Source: Corynebacterium sp. p3-SID1056 (GTDB taxonomy: Bacteria; Actinomycetota; Actinomycetes; Mycobacteriales; Mycobacteriaceae). Taken from it: DNA of 64,000 bases. The notes beneath the pieces are model-generated. The model ran no database searches, had not been told where the DNA came from, and worked only from the letters and a program-made list of their open reading frames with translations. The translations under genes were made by a program, and so were the position numbers. The stretch is from positions 128,810 to 192,809 of the forward strand of contig NZ_JALXXL010000005.1 of the NCBI RefSeq assembly GCF_025152525.1, in the 5' to 3' direction. Positions within the stretch are counted from its first letter, which is position 1. Every line of letters starts with the position of its first letter. Positions 9,832 to 19,679 of this stretch are shown one piece after another.

Positions 9832-11904
9832 TCAGCGACCTTCGTGCAGGTGCGCGTAGATGGTCGCGGCGAGCTTCGGACCGACTCCGTCGACCTCCTG
9901 GATTTCTTCCACTGTCGCCGCCTTGATCTTTTTCACAGAACCGAAGTGCTTGACCAGCTCCGTTCGTCGTGCTGGGCCGAGCCCGGGAATGGAGTCGAGC
10001 GCGGACGCGCGCATCCGCTTGGAACGTTGCTGCCGGTGGTACGTGATGGCGAAGCGGTGCGCCTCGTCACGGATCTGCTGGAGCAGGTACATGCCCTCAG
10101 AGTTGCGCGGCAGGATCACCGGTTCATCATCGTCGGGAACCCAGATCTCCTCCAAACGCTTCGCCAGTCCGATGAGTTGGACGTCGACGACGCCGAGTTC
10201 GTCGAACACCGCCTGTGCGGCATCGACCTGCGGCTTACCACCGTCGACGATGAAAAGCTGCGGTGGGTAGGCAAAGCGCTTGTTGTTCGTGGTTTCCACC
10301 TCGGCGGCTTCTTCGGCAAACATCAGCGCAGCGCTCTCCTCATCGGGGTGCGCCAGCTTGTCCTCGTTATAGCGTTTAAACCTGCGACGGGTGACCTCAG
10401 CGATAGAGCCCACGTCGTTCGAATGACCGTCGCCGGCGGCCTCCTTGATGCGGTAGCGTCGATAGTCCTGTTTTTTCGGCAGGCCGTCCTCGAAAACTAC
10501 GAGCGAGGCGACCACATCCGTGCCCTGAATGTGCGAAATGTCGGTGCATTCCATCCGCAGCGGTGCCTCCTGCATCCCCAGTGCATCCTGGATGTCCTGC
10601 AGCGCCTGCGATCGCGCGGTGAGGTCACCGACTCGCTTGAGCTTGTGCTGGTGCAACGCCTCAACTGCGTTCTTGTGCACAGTTTCCATCAGGGCCGCCT
10701 TGTCGCCGCGCCGAGGCACCCGGATGTCCACCTGCGCGCCGCGCAAGCCCTCGAGCAGCTCGGTCACCTCGGCAAGCTCGTCTGGCATTTCGGCAACGAG
10801 GATCTCCCGGGGCACTGGCTGCGGCGCGCGTATCGACGTCCACGATTCCTGATCCACACCGCGCCGCCGGATCTTTTCCTCCTCGCGCTTGCGGTCTTCC
10901 GCAAGTTCCTGGCGCTGCCGCTCCACCGCATCCGAGTAGTACTGCACAAGGAAGTTCTGCATCAGGACGGGCAACGCGGGGTCCGTATCCCCGTCTTCGA
11001 GCCGTTCGGTCGAGCCGGGTTCGTCACCGGTTTTCTCCACCACCCAGCCGCGCTGGGCGCGGATTCGCCCGCCGCGGACGTTGAAGATCTGGACGGCGGC
11101 CTCGAGTTCGTCGGTGTCGAAGGCGATGATGTCCGCGTCGGTATCTTGGCTCAGCACTACGGTCTGGCGTTCCATCACCTTGTTCACCGCGCCGAGGTCA
11201 TCGCGCAGGCGCGCCGCTTTTTCAAACTCTAGGTTCTCCGCGGCCTCCTCCATTTGCTTTGTCATGCCGCGCACGAGGGAATCCGTGTTGCCGGACATAA
11301 AGCCGAGGAAACCGGCAACGATGGCTGCGTACTCTTCTTCGTCCACACGCCCAATGCACGGTGCAGCGCACTTGTCAATGTAGCCGAGCAGACACGGTCT
11401 GCCCAGAGACTCGTGGCGGTTGTACACGCCATTGCTGCACGTGCGGATTGGGAACACGCGGGTGAGCAGGTCGAGTGTTTCGCGCACCGCCCACGCGTGC
11501 GAGTAGGGCCCGAAGTAGCGCACCCCCTTGCGCTTCGGACCGCGGTAGAAAAAGGCGCGTGGGAAGCGCTCCCGCACACTGACCGCGAGCATGGGGTACG
11601 TCTTATCGTCCCTGTACATCACGTTGAACCAGGGATCGAACTTTTTAATCCAGGTATATTCGAGCTGGAGCGCCTCCACCTCGCTGGAGACCACTGTCCA
11701 CTCCACCGACGCGGCCGTGAAGACCATCTGGCGGGTCCGAGGGTGCAAGTGCTCTGGAGGCTGGAAGTAGTTGTTCAGCCGCGAGCGGAGGTTCTTCGCC
11801 TTGCCCACGTACACGACGCGCCCGTTCGCATCGCGGAACTTGTACACACCCGGGTCGGTGGGAATTGTGCCTGTCGCCGGGCGGTAGTCCTGCGGGTTCG
11901 CCAA
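9832..11904 (-). CDS. uvrC: Excinuclease ABC subunit C
   Basis: UvrC makes both incisions around a DNA lesion after UvrAB recognition. The 690-residue product has the GIY-YIG endonuclease domain first (PGVYKF and [14 protein letters not shown], about residues 18-45), a central UVR segment ([20 protein letters not shown], near 217-236), the RNase H-like nuclease with [11 protein letters not shown] and [10 protein letters not shown], and C-terminal helix-hairpin-helix motifs ([18 protein letters not shown]). It starts at ATG 11904, just after the PH-domain gene (21 bases), and leads into rapZ-yvcK-whiA. Confidence 0.97.
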   Translation of the reverse strand: MANPQDYRPATGTIPTDPGVYKFRDANGRVVYVGKAKNLRSRLNNYFQPPEHLHPRTRQMVFTAASVEWTVVSSEVEALQLEYTWIKKFDPWFNVMYRDDKTYPMLAVSVRERFPRAFFYRGPKRKGVRYFGPYSHAWAVRETLDLLTRVFPIRTCSNGVYNRHESLGRPCLLGYIDKCAAPCIGRVDEEEYAAIVAGFLGFMSGNTDSLVRGMTKQMEEAAENLEFEKAARLRDDLGAVNKVMERQTVVLSQDTDADIIAFDTDELEAAVQIFNVRGGRIRAQRGWVVEKTGDEPGSTERLEDGDTDPALPVLMQNFLVQYYSDAVERQRQELAEDRKREEEKIRRRGVDQESWTSIRAPQPVPREILVAEMPDELAEVTELLEGLRGAQVDIRVPRRGDKAALMETVHKNAVEALHQHKLKRVGDLTARSQALQDIQDALGMQEAPLRMECTDISHIQGTDVVASLVVFEDGLPKKQDYRRYRIKEAAGDGHSNDVGSIAEVTRRRFKRYNEDKLAHPDEESAALMFAEEAAEVETTNNKRFAYPPQLFIVDGGKPQVDAAQAVFDELGVVDVQLIGLAKRLEEIWVPDDDEPVILPRNSEGMYLLQQIRDEAHRFAITYHRQQRSKRMRASALDSIPGLGPARRTELVKHFGSVKKIKAATVEEIQEVDGVGPKLAATIYAHLHEGR

Positions 11905-11925
11905 CCTGTCAGTCCCTTTCCGTAG

Positions 11926-12504
11926 TTAGGCTGCTGAGTCCTCCGGCATGTACTGCGCTTCAAGCTCGCGGAACTTGGCGACGGCGTCCAACGCCTGTTC
12001 CTTGTCGCCAGCCTGAATGGCCCAGAGCGGCACATACTCGAAATCTGGCAGCTCGAGGCGAGCCATGCGCGAGCCCTTGGGGAAGGACAGCCCGTAGATA
12101 ACCAGCCAGGGGTAAAAGCGAGTGCCGATGATGTTGGCCACCTCTACCCCATCCTCGTTGGCGCGGACCCGCGGGCGGGTCAGGCAGACCCACGACACAA
12201 TCGAGATGATGATGCCTACACCAACGAAGGCAAATTTATCGATCCCTGTAATCGCGACACCGGTAAACTCCACGTCCACTACTGCGGCCATGAAAATGTG
12301 CACCGCCATGACGAGCACAACCCACGCGAGAGCGACGCGGCGCAAAAAGCGCGACTTCACGGTGAGTTCCCAGGGCTTGGTCGAGGTCTGCGCATGCGGG
12401 TCAAGGGCGTTGAGGTAGATAAGCTCCTCGTCGCTCAGCTTGCGCGTCTGCGCCGCGCGCTGCGCGCTGTTGCCTTCCCCCATCGTTCCAGTGTCCCCTG
12501 TCAC
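11926..12504 (-). CDS. PH-domain membrane protein, function unknown
   Basis: The 192-residue protein has a polar N-terminus, two predicted membrane helices (about residues 57-77 and 90-107) and a C-terminal bacterial PH-like region beginning at RPRVRANEDGVEVANIIGTR (given by its start near residue 109). This layout matches small actinobacterial PH-domain membrane proteins encoded next to ribH and uvrC. It lies between ribH (65 bases upstream) and uvrC. The role is unknown; membrane anchoring with the PH fold facing the cytoplasm is inferred. The start is the upstream GTG/ATG cluster; MGEGNSAQ, seven codons in, is an alternative. Confidence 0.8.
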   Translation of the reverse strand: MTGDTGTMGEGNSAQRAAQTRKLSDEELIYLNALDPHAQTSTKPWELTVKSRFLRRVALAWVVLVMAVHIFMAAVVDVEFTGVAITGIDKFAFVGVGIIISIVSWVCLTRPRVRANEDGVEVANIIGTRFYPWLVIYGLSFPKGSRMARLELPDFEYVPLWAIQAGDKEQALDAVAKFRELEAQYMPEDSAA

Positions 12505-12569
12505 GCGAACGTCCTTTCCTTCCCGCGGCTCAACCGAAAGATTGAGCGTCAGTTGCTTTCCTTGGGATC

Positions 12570-13055
12570 CTAGTCCCGGGCGCGCAGCGCGCGCACTTTG
12601 CCCAGCTCTACGGCCGCGCCGAGCGCCGCACGGACGGCCGCTTGCCCCTTGTCCTCCTTCGAGTCTTCCCCGCCGGAGCGCTCGTAGGCCTGATCCTCGT
12701 CTTCCACAGTCAGCACGCCGTTGCCCACGGGTACGCCCTCGTCAAGCGCGACGCGGGTCAGCCCGCTCGTCACCGAGTCGCACACGACCTCGAAGTGCGG
12801 CGTCTTGCCCCGGATGACGCACCCAAGTGCGACCACGGCGTCGTAGCGACGGGCGCAGGCCTGCACCAAAACAGGCAGCTCCATCGCGCCGTCAACCAGG
12901 TATTCGTCTACCTTCGCGCCGAGTTCGCGCGCTGTGGCTTTCGCACGCTCACGCAAGGTATCGACGATGCGCGCGTTCCAGCGCGTGGCCACGATGGCCA
13001 CTGTCAGGCCCTCAGCCTGCGGGGTATAGGGTTCCGGCTCACCAGAGGAGGCCAT
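12570..13055 (-). CDS. ribH: 6,7-dimethyl-8-ribityllumazine synthase
   Basis: It condenses the pyrimidine from RibD with dihydroxybutanone phosphate from RibB to form lumazine, the penultimate step of riboflavin synthesis. The 161-residue product starts MASSGEPEPYTP and carries the family segments VAIVATRWN (substrate aromatic Trp), GAMELP, ALGCVIRGKTPHFEVV and GVLTVEDEDQA. The ATG at 13055 follows AAGGAG by 10 bases; the longer open frame lacks such a site. It is last in the ribD-ribE-ribBA-ribH run. Confidence 0.96.
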   Translation of the reverse strand: MASSGEPEPYTPQAEGLTVAIVATRWNARIVDTLRERAKATARELGAKVDEYLVDGAMELPVLVQACARRYDAVVALGCVIRGKTPHFEVVCDSVTSGLTRVALDEGVPVGNGVLTVEDEDQAYERSGGEDSKEDKGQAAVRAALGAAVELGKVRALRARD

Positions 13056-13100
13056 AGGTTTTCCACTCCTTTTTAAGTCGTAGCTCGAGGATACGCGCAA

Positions 13101-14387
13101 TTAGCCAGCCGAGGGCGCGCCGTCGCCGGCAGCCGGTGTGTGTTCGTTCATCCAGCGCTCGACGGCCGGCAGGTCGTGCCCCATGCGGTCGCGCTTGGTG
13201 CGCAGGTAACCGATGTTGTCGTGCGAGGGCACGATCTCGATCCGGGTACGGCCGGCGACTCGCGGGCCGAAGCCGCTGAGCGCGTGCACCTTGTCCGGAT
13301 TGTTGGAGAGCAACTGCATCGACTCGATGCCCAGGTCGGCGAGGATTTGGCCGGCAACTGAGTACTCGCGGGCGTCGATAGGCAGGCCCTGCTCCAGGTT
13401 TGCATCCACGGTGTCAAGGCCCCGGTCCTGCAGCGCATAGGCCTGCAGTTTTGCCAGCAGCCCGATTCCGCGCCCCTCGTGTCCACGCACGTAGACCACC
13501 ACGCCGCGGCCCGCCTCGTGGATGCGGCGCATGGATTCGTGCAGCTGCGGGCCACAATCGCAGCGGGCCGAGGCGAAGGCGTCGCCGGTGAGGCACTCGG
13601 AGTGCACGCGCACGAGCACCTCCTCCGTACCGTCGAGCTGCGCGGGGTCGCCGGCAATGAGCGCGACGTGCTCGCTGCCGTCGATGTCGTTGCGGTAGCC
13701 CACGGCATGAAACTCGCCAAACTCCGTGGGCAGGCGGGTCTCGGTCACCCGGCTGACAAAGCGTTCATGGCGGCGTCGGTAAGCGATGAGCTGGTCGATG
13801 GAGATCATCACCAGCCCGTGGGTGTCGGCAAACTCGCGCAGCTCATCGAACCGGGCCATATCGGTCGGTTCCTGCTCGGAGACGATTTCGCACAGCGCTC
13901 CAGCCGGGCGCATCCCCGCCAAACGAGCGAGATCCACGCTCGCCTCGGTGTGCCCGTCGCGGACGAGCACGCCCCCAGCACGCGCACGCAGCGGCACCAC
14001 GTGGCCGGGGCGAGTGAAGTCGCCAACGGTCGTCGACGCGCTCGCGAGGCGGCGCAAGGTTTCGGCGCGAGAGGTGGCGGAAATACCGGTCGTTCCCGTC
14101 GCCGCGTCCACGGTCACGGTGTAGGCGGTACCGCGAGCGTCTTGGTTCCGCGCCACCATGGGCGGCAGGTCGAGCCGGTCCGCGTCTTCGTCTTCCAGGG
14201 CCACGCAGATGTAGCCGGAGGTGTAGCGCACCATAAAAGCCACGAGCTCCGGGGTAGCCGCCTCGGCGGCGAAGATGAGGTCGCCCTCGTTTTCGCGATC
14301 CTCATTATCCACCACAACCACCGCTTCCCCACGGGAAATGGCGGCGATTGCGTCTTCGACAGCGTCCAAGCGGGAACCGTTACTCAT
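13101..14387 (-). CDS. ribBA: Bifunctional DHBP synthase / GTP cyclohydrolase II
   Basis: This 428-residue protein makes both riboflavin precursors. The N-terminal half (about 1-205) is dihydroxybutanone-phosphate synthase, with the acidic loop [11 protein letters not shown] and [15 protein letters not shown]. The C-terminal half is GTP cyclohydrolase II, with the zinc cysteines in [17 protein letters not shown] and the GTP-binding [10 protein letters not shown]. The start overlaps the end of ribE by 8 bases, indicating translational coupling. Confidence 0.96.
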   Translation of the reverse strand: MSNGSRLDAVEDAIAAISRGEAVVVVDNEDRENEGDLIFAAEAATPELVAFMVRYTSGYICVALEDEDADRLDLPPMVARNQDARGTAYTVTVDAATGTTGISATSRAETLRRLASASTTVGDFTRPGHVVPLRARAGGVLVRDGHTEASVDLARLAGMRPAGALCEIVSEQEPTDMARFDELREFADTHGLVMISIDQLIAYRRRHERFVSRVTETRLPTEFGEFHAVGYRNDIDGSEHVALIAGDPAQLDGTEEVLVRVHSECLTGDAFASARCDCGPQLHESMRRIHEAGRGVVVYVRGHEGRGIGLLAKLQAYALQDRGLDTVDANLEQGLPIDAREYSVAGQILADLGIESMQLLSNNPDKVHALSGFGPRVAGRTRIEIVPSHDNIGYLRTKRDRMGHDLPAVERWMNEHTPAAGDGAPSAG

Positions 14388-15006
14388 ACTCGTTTACCTT
14401 AGCCCGCACCATATTCTCGACGTACTTGGCTACCTGGTCGACCTCCACGTTCACCGGATCGCCGACTTGCAGTTCGCCGGCGGTGGTTTCTGCAAGTGTG
14501 GTGGGAATCAGGGAAACCTCGAAGTACCCCTCACCGACCGCCGAGACTGTCAGGGACGTCCCGTTCACCGCGATCGACCCCTTCTCCACGACGTAGCGCC
14601 CCAGCCCCTGCGGCAGACTAAAGCGCAGGACGTCCCATCGCGGGCCCGGCGTGCGCGAAAGCAACTCGCCGACGCCGTCGACGTGGCCCTGCACGATATG
14701 GCCGCCGAGCCGATCGCCGACCTTGAGAGCCCGCTCCAGGTTCACGCGCTGCCCCGCCTGGCCGAGGCGGGTGCGGCGCATCGTCTCCGGCATCACATCG
14801 GCCCAAAAGCATTCTGGCTGCGGCGCACCTGCCTCAGGTTGCTCTGGCAGCCCGGTCACGGTCAGGCACACCCCGTCGACGGCGATGGAGTCGCCGTTGC
14901 GCGCATCTTCAATCACTTTGCGTGCGCGGATGCACACGCGCGCATCCTTCTCACCAGCTTCGATGGCCTCGATCGTGCCGACTTCTTCAATAAGTCCAGT
15001 AAACAC
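14380..15006 (-). CDS. ribE: Riboflavin synthase, alpha chain
   Basis: It dismutates two lumazines into riboflavin plus the pyrimidine. The 208-residue product has the internal duplication typical of the family: [12 protein letters not shown] and AVDGVCLTV in the first barrel, VQGHVDGVG and AVNGTSLTV in the second. It starts 21 bases after ribD and overlaps ribBA by 8 bases. The symbol follows common usage; some annotations call it ribC. Confidence 0.96.
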   Translation of the reverse strand: MFTGLIEEVGTIEAIEAGEKDARVCIRARKVIEDARNGDSIAVDGVCLTVTGLPEQPEAGAPQPECFWADVMPETMRRTRLGQAGQRVNLERALKVGDRLGGHIVQGHVDGVGELLSRTPGPRWDVLRFSLPQGLGRYVVEKGSIAVNGTSLTVSAVGEGYFEVSLIPTTLAETTAGELQVGDPVNVEVDQVAKYVENMVRAKVNEYE

Positions 15007-15027
15007 TGCTCGTCCTGTCTCTTCTTC

Positions 15028-16044
15028 CTACTCCAGCAAGTCTTTCCGCGCCATCTCGATGAGCACATCATCTCCCAGCCGCACCACGCGTTCGAGGCGG
15101 AAGCGCTGCGCCTTGGCGATCGTCCCCGCGACTTGTCCGCCGAGCACCCCTCGCCCGTCACCGAGCAGTGCCGGCGCGACGTATGCTTGGATCCGGTCGA
15201 TAAGACCCGCGGTGACAACACTGTGCGCGAGCCGCGCGCCTCCCTCGACGAGCACGTCACGCGCTCCCTGCTCCCACAGCGCCGCCAGCGCGGCCTGCGG
15301 GTCCGGGTATTGCGCGTAGCCAAGACGAGCCAGGTTGCCCTCGCCGATGTCGCTGGTGCCCACGACCACGCGGCGCGGTTGCGTCGGGTAGAGCTCACCG
15401 TCGGGGCGGCGCGCAGTGAGCTGAGGGTCGTCCGCAATCGCCGTGCCCGTACCCACAATGATTGCGTCGCGCCGCGCTCGATCGCGGTGCACGTGCGCCC
15501 GCGCCGCCTCGCCGGTAATCCACTTGCTCGTGCCATCCACCGCGGCGGTGAACCCGTCCAGGGTCGCCGCGTACTTCCAGGTCACCGCGGGTCGCCCCAT
15601 GCTTATCGACGCCCGCCACGCCGCCAGCGCGACCACCTCCGTGGGCCGATACGTCACCTCTACTCCCGCGCGCCGCAGCACGTCGGCTCCCCCCGCAGCC
15701 TGCGGGTTTGGGTCTTTGGTGAGGTAGATGACGGCGGCCACGCCGGCGCTGGCCAGCGCGTCCGTGCACGGTCCGGTGCGCCCGGTGTGGGCGCAGGGTT
15801 CAAGCGTGACGATCGCGGTGGCGCCTTGCGCACGGCTACCGGCCGCGGCCAGCGCGTTAACCTCGGCGTGCGCACCGCCTGCAGGAGAGGTCGCCCCGAT
15901 TGCGATGAGTTGCCCGGTGGCGTCGATAAGCGCGCAGCCGACCGGCGGGTTTGGCGAGGTCGTGCCCCGCACCCCCTCGCCCGCAGAGATTGCCGCGGCA
16001 ATTCCAGCCTCGATTGCGGCCGGGTCCGGCCAAACATGAGCCAT
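15028..16044 (-). CDS. ribD: Bifunctional riboflavin deaminase/reductase
   Basis: RibD deaminates and then reduces the GTP-derived pyrimidine in steps two and three of the riboflavin pathway. The 338-residue product has an N-terminal deaminase domain with zinc ligands His59 (HAE) and Cys84 and Cys93 (PCAHTGRTGPC), and a C-terminal NADPH-dependent reductase domain (about 145-338) with VTWKYAATLDG and VEGGARLAHS. It follows rpe by 40 bases, too short for an FMN riboswitch, so control must come from further upstream or an internal promoter. Confidence 0.96.
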   Translation of the reverse strand: MAHVWPDPAAIEAGIAAAISAGEGVRGTTSPNPPVGCALIDATGQLIAIGATSPAGGAHAEVNALAAAGSRAQGATAIVTLEPCAHTGRTGPCTDALASAGVAAVIYLTKDPNPQAAGGADVLRRAGVEVTYRPTEVVALAAWRASISMGRPAVTWKYAATLDGFTAAVDGTSKWITGEAARAHVHRDRARRDAIIVGTGTAIADDPQLTARRPDGELYPTQPRRVVVGTSDIGEGNLARLGYAQYPDPQAALAALWEQGARDVLVEGGARLAHSVVTAGLIDRIQAYVAPALLGDGRGVLGGQVAGTIAKAQRFRLERVVRLGDDVLIEMARKDLLE

Positions 16045-16084
16045 GTCGCACCTTCACACAGTTTTGCACACAGTTTTGAGGGCG

Positions 16085-16744
16085 CTAGCTGCGCGCCTCT
16101 CGCGCGAGCTCGCGGAGGCGCTCAACCGCCTCGGCCGGGTTCTCGGCACCGAAGACCGCAGAGCCCGCGACAAAAGCATCGACGCCGGCCTCCGCCGCCT
16201 GCGCGATTGTCGCATTCGCAATGCCACCGTCGATCCCGATGATGGTGTCGAGCCCCTCGGCAGCGATGTGATCACGCAGCGCCATGACCTTGCCCAGCAC
16301 CTCAGGCATGAACTTCTGGCCTCCGAAACCGGGCTCCACGCTCATCACCATGACCTGGTCAAATTCACCCACGGAGTCCAAGTAGGGCTCGATGGGGGTG
16401 CCGGGTTTGACCGCAAATCCCGACTGCACACCAAGATCGCGGCACTTTCGTCCCGCCGCGACGTGGTCCTTCGTCGCCTCCACGTGGAAGATCAGCCGGT
16501 CGCCGCCTGCCTTGACGTACGTGGCAAACCAGCGCTCCGGCTCCTCGATCATCAGGTGCATATCCAAGAACTGATCCGTGACCCCGTCGACTGCCTTGGT
16601 CACATCTGGTCCAAACGACAGGTTGGGCACGAAGTGACCGTCCATGATGTCAACGTGGAGCAGGTCGGCGTTAGCGACCTTGCGCACGTCGTTGCCAAGA
16701 TGTGCGTAGTCAGCCGCGAGGATTGATGGGGCGATGTAAATCAT
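16085..16744 (-). CDS. rpe: Ribulose-phosphate 3-epimerase
   Basis: It interconverts ribulose-5-phosphate and xylulose-5-phosphate in the pentose phosphate pathway. The 219-residue TIM-barrel product starts MIYIAPSILAADYA and shows the metal/catalytic segments LHVDIMDGHFVPN, DMHLMIEEPE, VMSVEPGFGGQ and IGIDGGI. The ATG at 16744 is chosen because the family begins at this point; the upstream open frame overlaps rsmB. It lies between rsmB (10-base gap) and ribD, and supplies pentose phosphates close to the riboflavin genes. Confidence 0.96.
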   Translation of the reverse strand: MIYIAPSILAADYAHLGNDVRKVANADLLHVDIMDGHFVPNLSFGPDVTKAVDGVTDQFLDMHLMIEEPERWFATYVKAGGDRLIFHVEATKDHVAAGRKCRDLGVQSGFAVKPGTPIEPYLDSVGEFDQVMVMSVEPGFGGQKFMPEVLGKVMALRDHIAAEGLDTIIGIDGGIANATIAQAAEAGVDAFVAGSAVFGAENPAEAVERLRELAREARS

Positions 16745-16754
16745 GGTGCTAAGC

Positions 16755-18206
16755 CTACTTCTTCCGCAGCACCGCAAAGAACATGGCATCAGTGCCGTGC
16801 CGGTGCGGCCACATCTGCACGCTCTTTGCCTCGCCCGTCTCAGCCATCCCGCAGGCGTACTCGCAGGCCTCAAGCTCCTCGACCTCTCCTCGCTCGAGCG
16901 CGTCATCGACCACGCCGCGAGTCTCTCGCACATCGGGAGAGCACGTCGAGTACACGACGACGCCACCCGGGCGGGCGAGCGCAATCGCGGAGGCTAGCAG
17001 GGACTTTTGCAGCGGAACAAGCTCGTCGATATCGCTTTCCTGCTTGCTCCAGCGAGCTTCGGGGCGACGTCGCAAAGCACCGAGCCCGGAGCACGGCGCG
17101 TCCACCAGCACCCGGTCGTAGCCGGGCTCCAACCCGGGCGCGCGCCCGTCTGCGGTGTGCACCGTGACCGGTAGACCCTGGGTCGCCTTGCGCACCAGGT
17201 CCGCGCGGTGCTTGCTGGGCTCAACCGCGTCCACAGTAGCGCCGTCGATGCGAGCGAGCGCACCCATCAGCGCAGCCTTGCCACCCGGACCGGCGCACAG
17301 GTCAAGCCAACGCCCTTGATCGTCGGCGACCTCCGTTTCGACAACGGCGCGGGCGATGAGCTGCGAGCCCTCATCCTGCACGGCAGCGATCCCCTCACGC
17401 ACCGGTGCCAGCTGCCCCGGGTCACCCTCATCCAGGTACACGGCGTAGGGCGAGAATCGGCCTTGCTCGCCCCCGATGGCCAGCGCGAGCTCCTCTGCGC
17501 TGAGTTCACCGGGGCGAGCGACCAAGTGCACCCCTGGTCGTCGTGAATCGGCCTCAAGCGCATCACCGAGCTCATCCGCGTGCGCGCCGAGCGCGCTCTT
17601 GAAGCTTCTCGCGATCCATGCCGGGTGCGCGTGCTGGAACGCGAGCGCATCGAGCTTGTCCGACGGCATGAGGCGATCGAACCACTGCTGGGCAGTCGAG
17701 CGGCCAATTGTGCGCAGGATCCCGTTGGCGAATCCCTTCGCCTTGCCCTGGCCGGCGGCCTCCACCAGTCGAACGGAGGTGTCCACCGCCGCGTGCGGCG
17801 AGACTCGCGTGTAGAGCAGCTGGTAGGTACCGAGCCGCAGTGCGGCGAGCACCCACGGGTCGATCTTGTCGAGCTCGCGGGAAGAATTCGCCGCGATGAC
17901 CGCGTCGAGTACCCCCTGCGTACGGAGCGTGCCATAGGTCAGCTCGGTGGCGAACGCCGCATCACGTCCGGTGATGTGCCGCTCGCGGAGCAGCGCGGGC
18001 AGCACCAGGTTGGCGTAGGCGCCGTCTGTCGCGACACGGTGAAGTACGTGTAACGCAGCCTCGCGGGCGGGGTCGTTGCTCTGCGTGCCGCGTTGACGCT
18101 TGCGCCCGCCTTGTTTCGACGTCCTCGGCTTTCGTTGATCCGTAGCTGGGACCGACTTCTTCGGCTCGCGCCTGCCTGCGGCCCGGGACCTGAATCCTCC
18201 GCTCAC
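16755..18206 (-). CDS. rsmB: 16S rRNA m5C967 methyltransferase, RsmB/Fmu type
   Basis: It methylates a cytosine of 16S rRNA with S-adenosylmethionine. The 483-residue product has a basic 45-residue leader, a NusB-like N-terminal RNA-binding domain (from about DPAREAALHVL), and a Rossmann methyltransferase domain with DLCAGPGGKAALM, the DAPCSGLG cysteine motif and the YSTCSP catalytic cysteine. It overlaps the fmt stop by 4 bases, showing coupling in the priA-def-fmt-rsmB-rpe run. Confidence 0.95.
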   Translation of the reverse strand: MSGGFRSRAAGRREPKKSVPATDQRKPRTSKQGGRKRQRGTQSNDPAREAALHVLHRVATDGAYANLVLPALLRERHITGRDAAFATELTYGTLRTQGVLDAVIAANSSRELDKIDPWVLAALRLGTYQLLYTRVSPHAAVDTSVRLVEAAGQGKAKGFANGILRTIGRSTAQQWFDRLMPSDKLDALAFQHAHPAWIARSFKSALGAHADELGDALEADSRRPGVHLVARPGELSAEELALAIGGEQGRFSPYAVYLDEGDPGQLAPVREGIAAVQDEGSQLIARAVVETEVADDQGRWLDLCAGPGGKAALMGALARIDGATVDAVEPSKHRADLVRKATQGLPVTVHTADGRAPGLEPGYDRVLVDAPCSGLGALRRRPEARWSKQESDIDELVPLQKSLLASAIALARPGGVVVYSTCSPDVRETRGVVDDALERGEVEELEACEYACGMAETGEAKSVQMWPHRHGTDAMFFAVLRKK

Positions 18207-19135
18207 TCAAACACCACTCCTTGCGCAACCACGTCTGGCTGGAGCCCGCGGCCCCAGTCTGCTGCAGCCATCATCTTCTTCCCCGGCGGCTGCACGGTGC
18301 CCAGGACCACGTCTTGGGTCGCCGTGCCGACGCGCACTTCGTTCTTCTCGACGCTCACGTGACCCGCTGCCAGCGAATCCGCGTTCCCCACCCGCACCGG
18401 TCCGATTTTCACGCGTTGGCCTTCCCACGTCGTCCACGCGCCCGGGCCGGGAGTGTGCGAGCGCACGGCGCGATCAATTTCCGCGGCGGAGCTGTGCCAA
18501 TCGATGCGCGCGTTGTCGGTGGTGAGTTTCGGTGCGTACGTTGCCTCGCCCTCTTGCGCAGCCGGAACGATGCTGCCGTTGTCAAGGCCGGTCATCGTCT
18601 CGACGAGCAGGTCGGCACCCGCGTACGCAAGCCGGGTAAGCAGCGAATCTGCGGTGTCGTCTGCACCGATGTGTTCAGTTAGCGTCGCCAGTACCTCGCC
18701 CGTGTCCAAGCCCTCGTCGATGCGGAACGTCGTGGCACCGGTGACCGAATCGCCCTCCCGGATAGCTGCCTGCACCGGCGCCGCGCCGCGCCAACGCGGC
18801 AGCAGAGAGAAGTGCAGGTTTACCCACCCGTGCTTGGCAAGCGCGAGCATGTCTTCCGGGATCAAGTTGCCGTAGGCCACCACGGGGATCGCGTCTGGGG
18901 CAAGTGCCTGCAGACGCTCACGCACCTCCGCGTTGTCGCGCAGCGACTCGGGCGTAAGCACCTCGATGCCGTGCGCTTCGGCCAGTGCCTTGACCGGTGA
19001 AGGATGCAGCGTCCTGCCTCGACCACGTCGGGCGTCGGGTCGGGTCAGCACCGCCACCACCTCGTGCTCGGAATCAATGAGCCGCTGCAATGCCACCACC
19101 GCTGGCTCCGGGGTCCCGGCAAATACCACTCGCAT
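18203..19135 (-). CDS. fmt: Methionyl-tRNA formyltransferase
   Basis: It formylates initiator Met-tRNA using 10-formyltetrahydrofolate. The 310-residue product begins MRVVFAGTPEPAV and carries the catalytic signature HFSLLPRWRGAAPVQ near residue 105 and DEGLDTGEVL. It abuts def (def stop at 19136) and overlaps rsmB, so deformylation and formylation enzymes are co-expressed, as in many bacteria. Confidence 0.97.
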   Translation of the reverse strand: MRVVFAGTPEPAVVALQRLIDSEHEVVAVLTRPDARRGRGRTLHPSPVKALAEAHGIEVLTPESLRDNAEVRERLQALAPDAIPVVAYGNLIPEDMLALAKHGWVNLHFSLLPRWRGAAPVQAAIREGDSVTGATTFRIDEGLDTGEVLATLTEHIGADDTADSLLTRLAYAGADLLVETMTGLDNGSIVPAAQEGEATYAPKLTTDNARIDWHSSAAEIDRAVRSHTPGPGAWTTWEGQRVKIGPVRVGNADSLAAGHVSVEKNEVRVGTATQDVVLGTVQPPGKKMMAAADWGRGLQPDVVAQGVVFE

Positions 19136-19636
19136 TTATTTCTCCTTCCACCAATTCGACGCGTAGATTTCCGCCATCGCCGCGTTTTTCTCCTCGCGCT
19201 CCATCCGCTGCATGAACATGACTCCGTCGAGGTGATCCGATTCGTGCTGGATACACCGCGCCAACAGCCCCGATGCGGCTATCGCTACCGGGCGCCCGTC
19301 AACGTCGCTCCCGGTTGCCAGTACATTCGCCGCGCGCGTGATCGTGCCCCGTACTCCAGGTACCGACAGGCACCCCTCGGTGCCCGTTTGTGTCTCTGTG
19401 CCGACCTGGTGCCAAACTGGGTTGACCAGGTGACCACGCATGCCGTTGCATTCGTAGACGAACATCCGAATCTGCAGGCCCACCTGGTTGGCAGCCAACC
19501 CCACGCCACCGGAAGCATCCATGATCTCGAGCATCTCCGCGGCAGTGCTTCGCAGCCCGTCCCCAAACTTTTCGACGGGACGCGCCGGGGTCTTCAGTAT
19601 TGGGTCGCCAAAAAGGCGCAAGCTCAGCGCAGTCAT
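19136..19636 (-). CDS. def: Peptide deformylase
   Basis: It removes the N-formyl group from nascent proteins. The 166-residue product has all three metal-site motifs: GVGLAANQ (44-51), EGCLSVP (87-93, ligand Cys89) and HESDH (131-135, ligands His131 and His135). The ATG at 19636 gives the family start MTALSLRLFGDPIL; the much longer open frame runs antisense-like over priA and is not real. No clear ribosome site precedes the ATG, so translation may depend on coupling with priA, which ends 43 bases upstream. Confidence 0.95.
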   Translation of the reverse strand: MTALSLRLFGDPILKTPARPVEKFGDGLRSTAAEMLEIMDASGGVGLAANQVGLQIRMFVYECNGMRGHLVNPVWHQVGTETQTGTEGCLSVPGVRGTITRAANVLATGSDVDGRPVAIAASGLLARCIQHESDHLDGVMFMQRMEREEKNAAMAEIYASNWWKEK

Positions 19637-19679
19637 GACTGCCAAGTGTACTGACTGTCCAACAGGTGCGCGCAGCCCA

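Noticed and set aside
12528..12547. Terminator between ribH and the PH-domain gene
   Set aside because: The GCTCAA/TTGAGC stem is only 6 bp and no T tract follows on the minus strand, so it was not listed.
16045..16084. FMN riboswitch before ribD
   Set aside because: Only 40 bases separate rpe and ribD, too short for the element, and no conserved RFN segments are seen there.
14275..16242. A 655-codon plus-strand open frame
   Set aside because: It is antisense to ribE, ribD and rpe. GC-rich codon structure creates such shadow frames, and no domain or ribosome site supports it.
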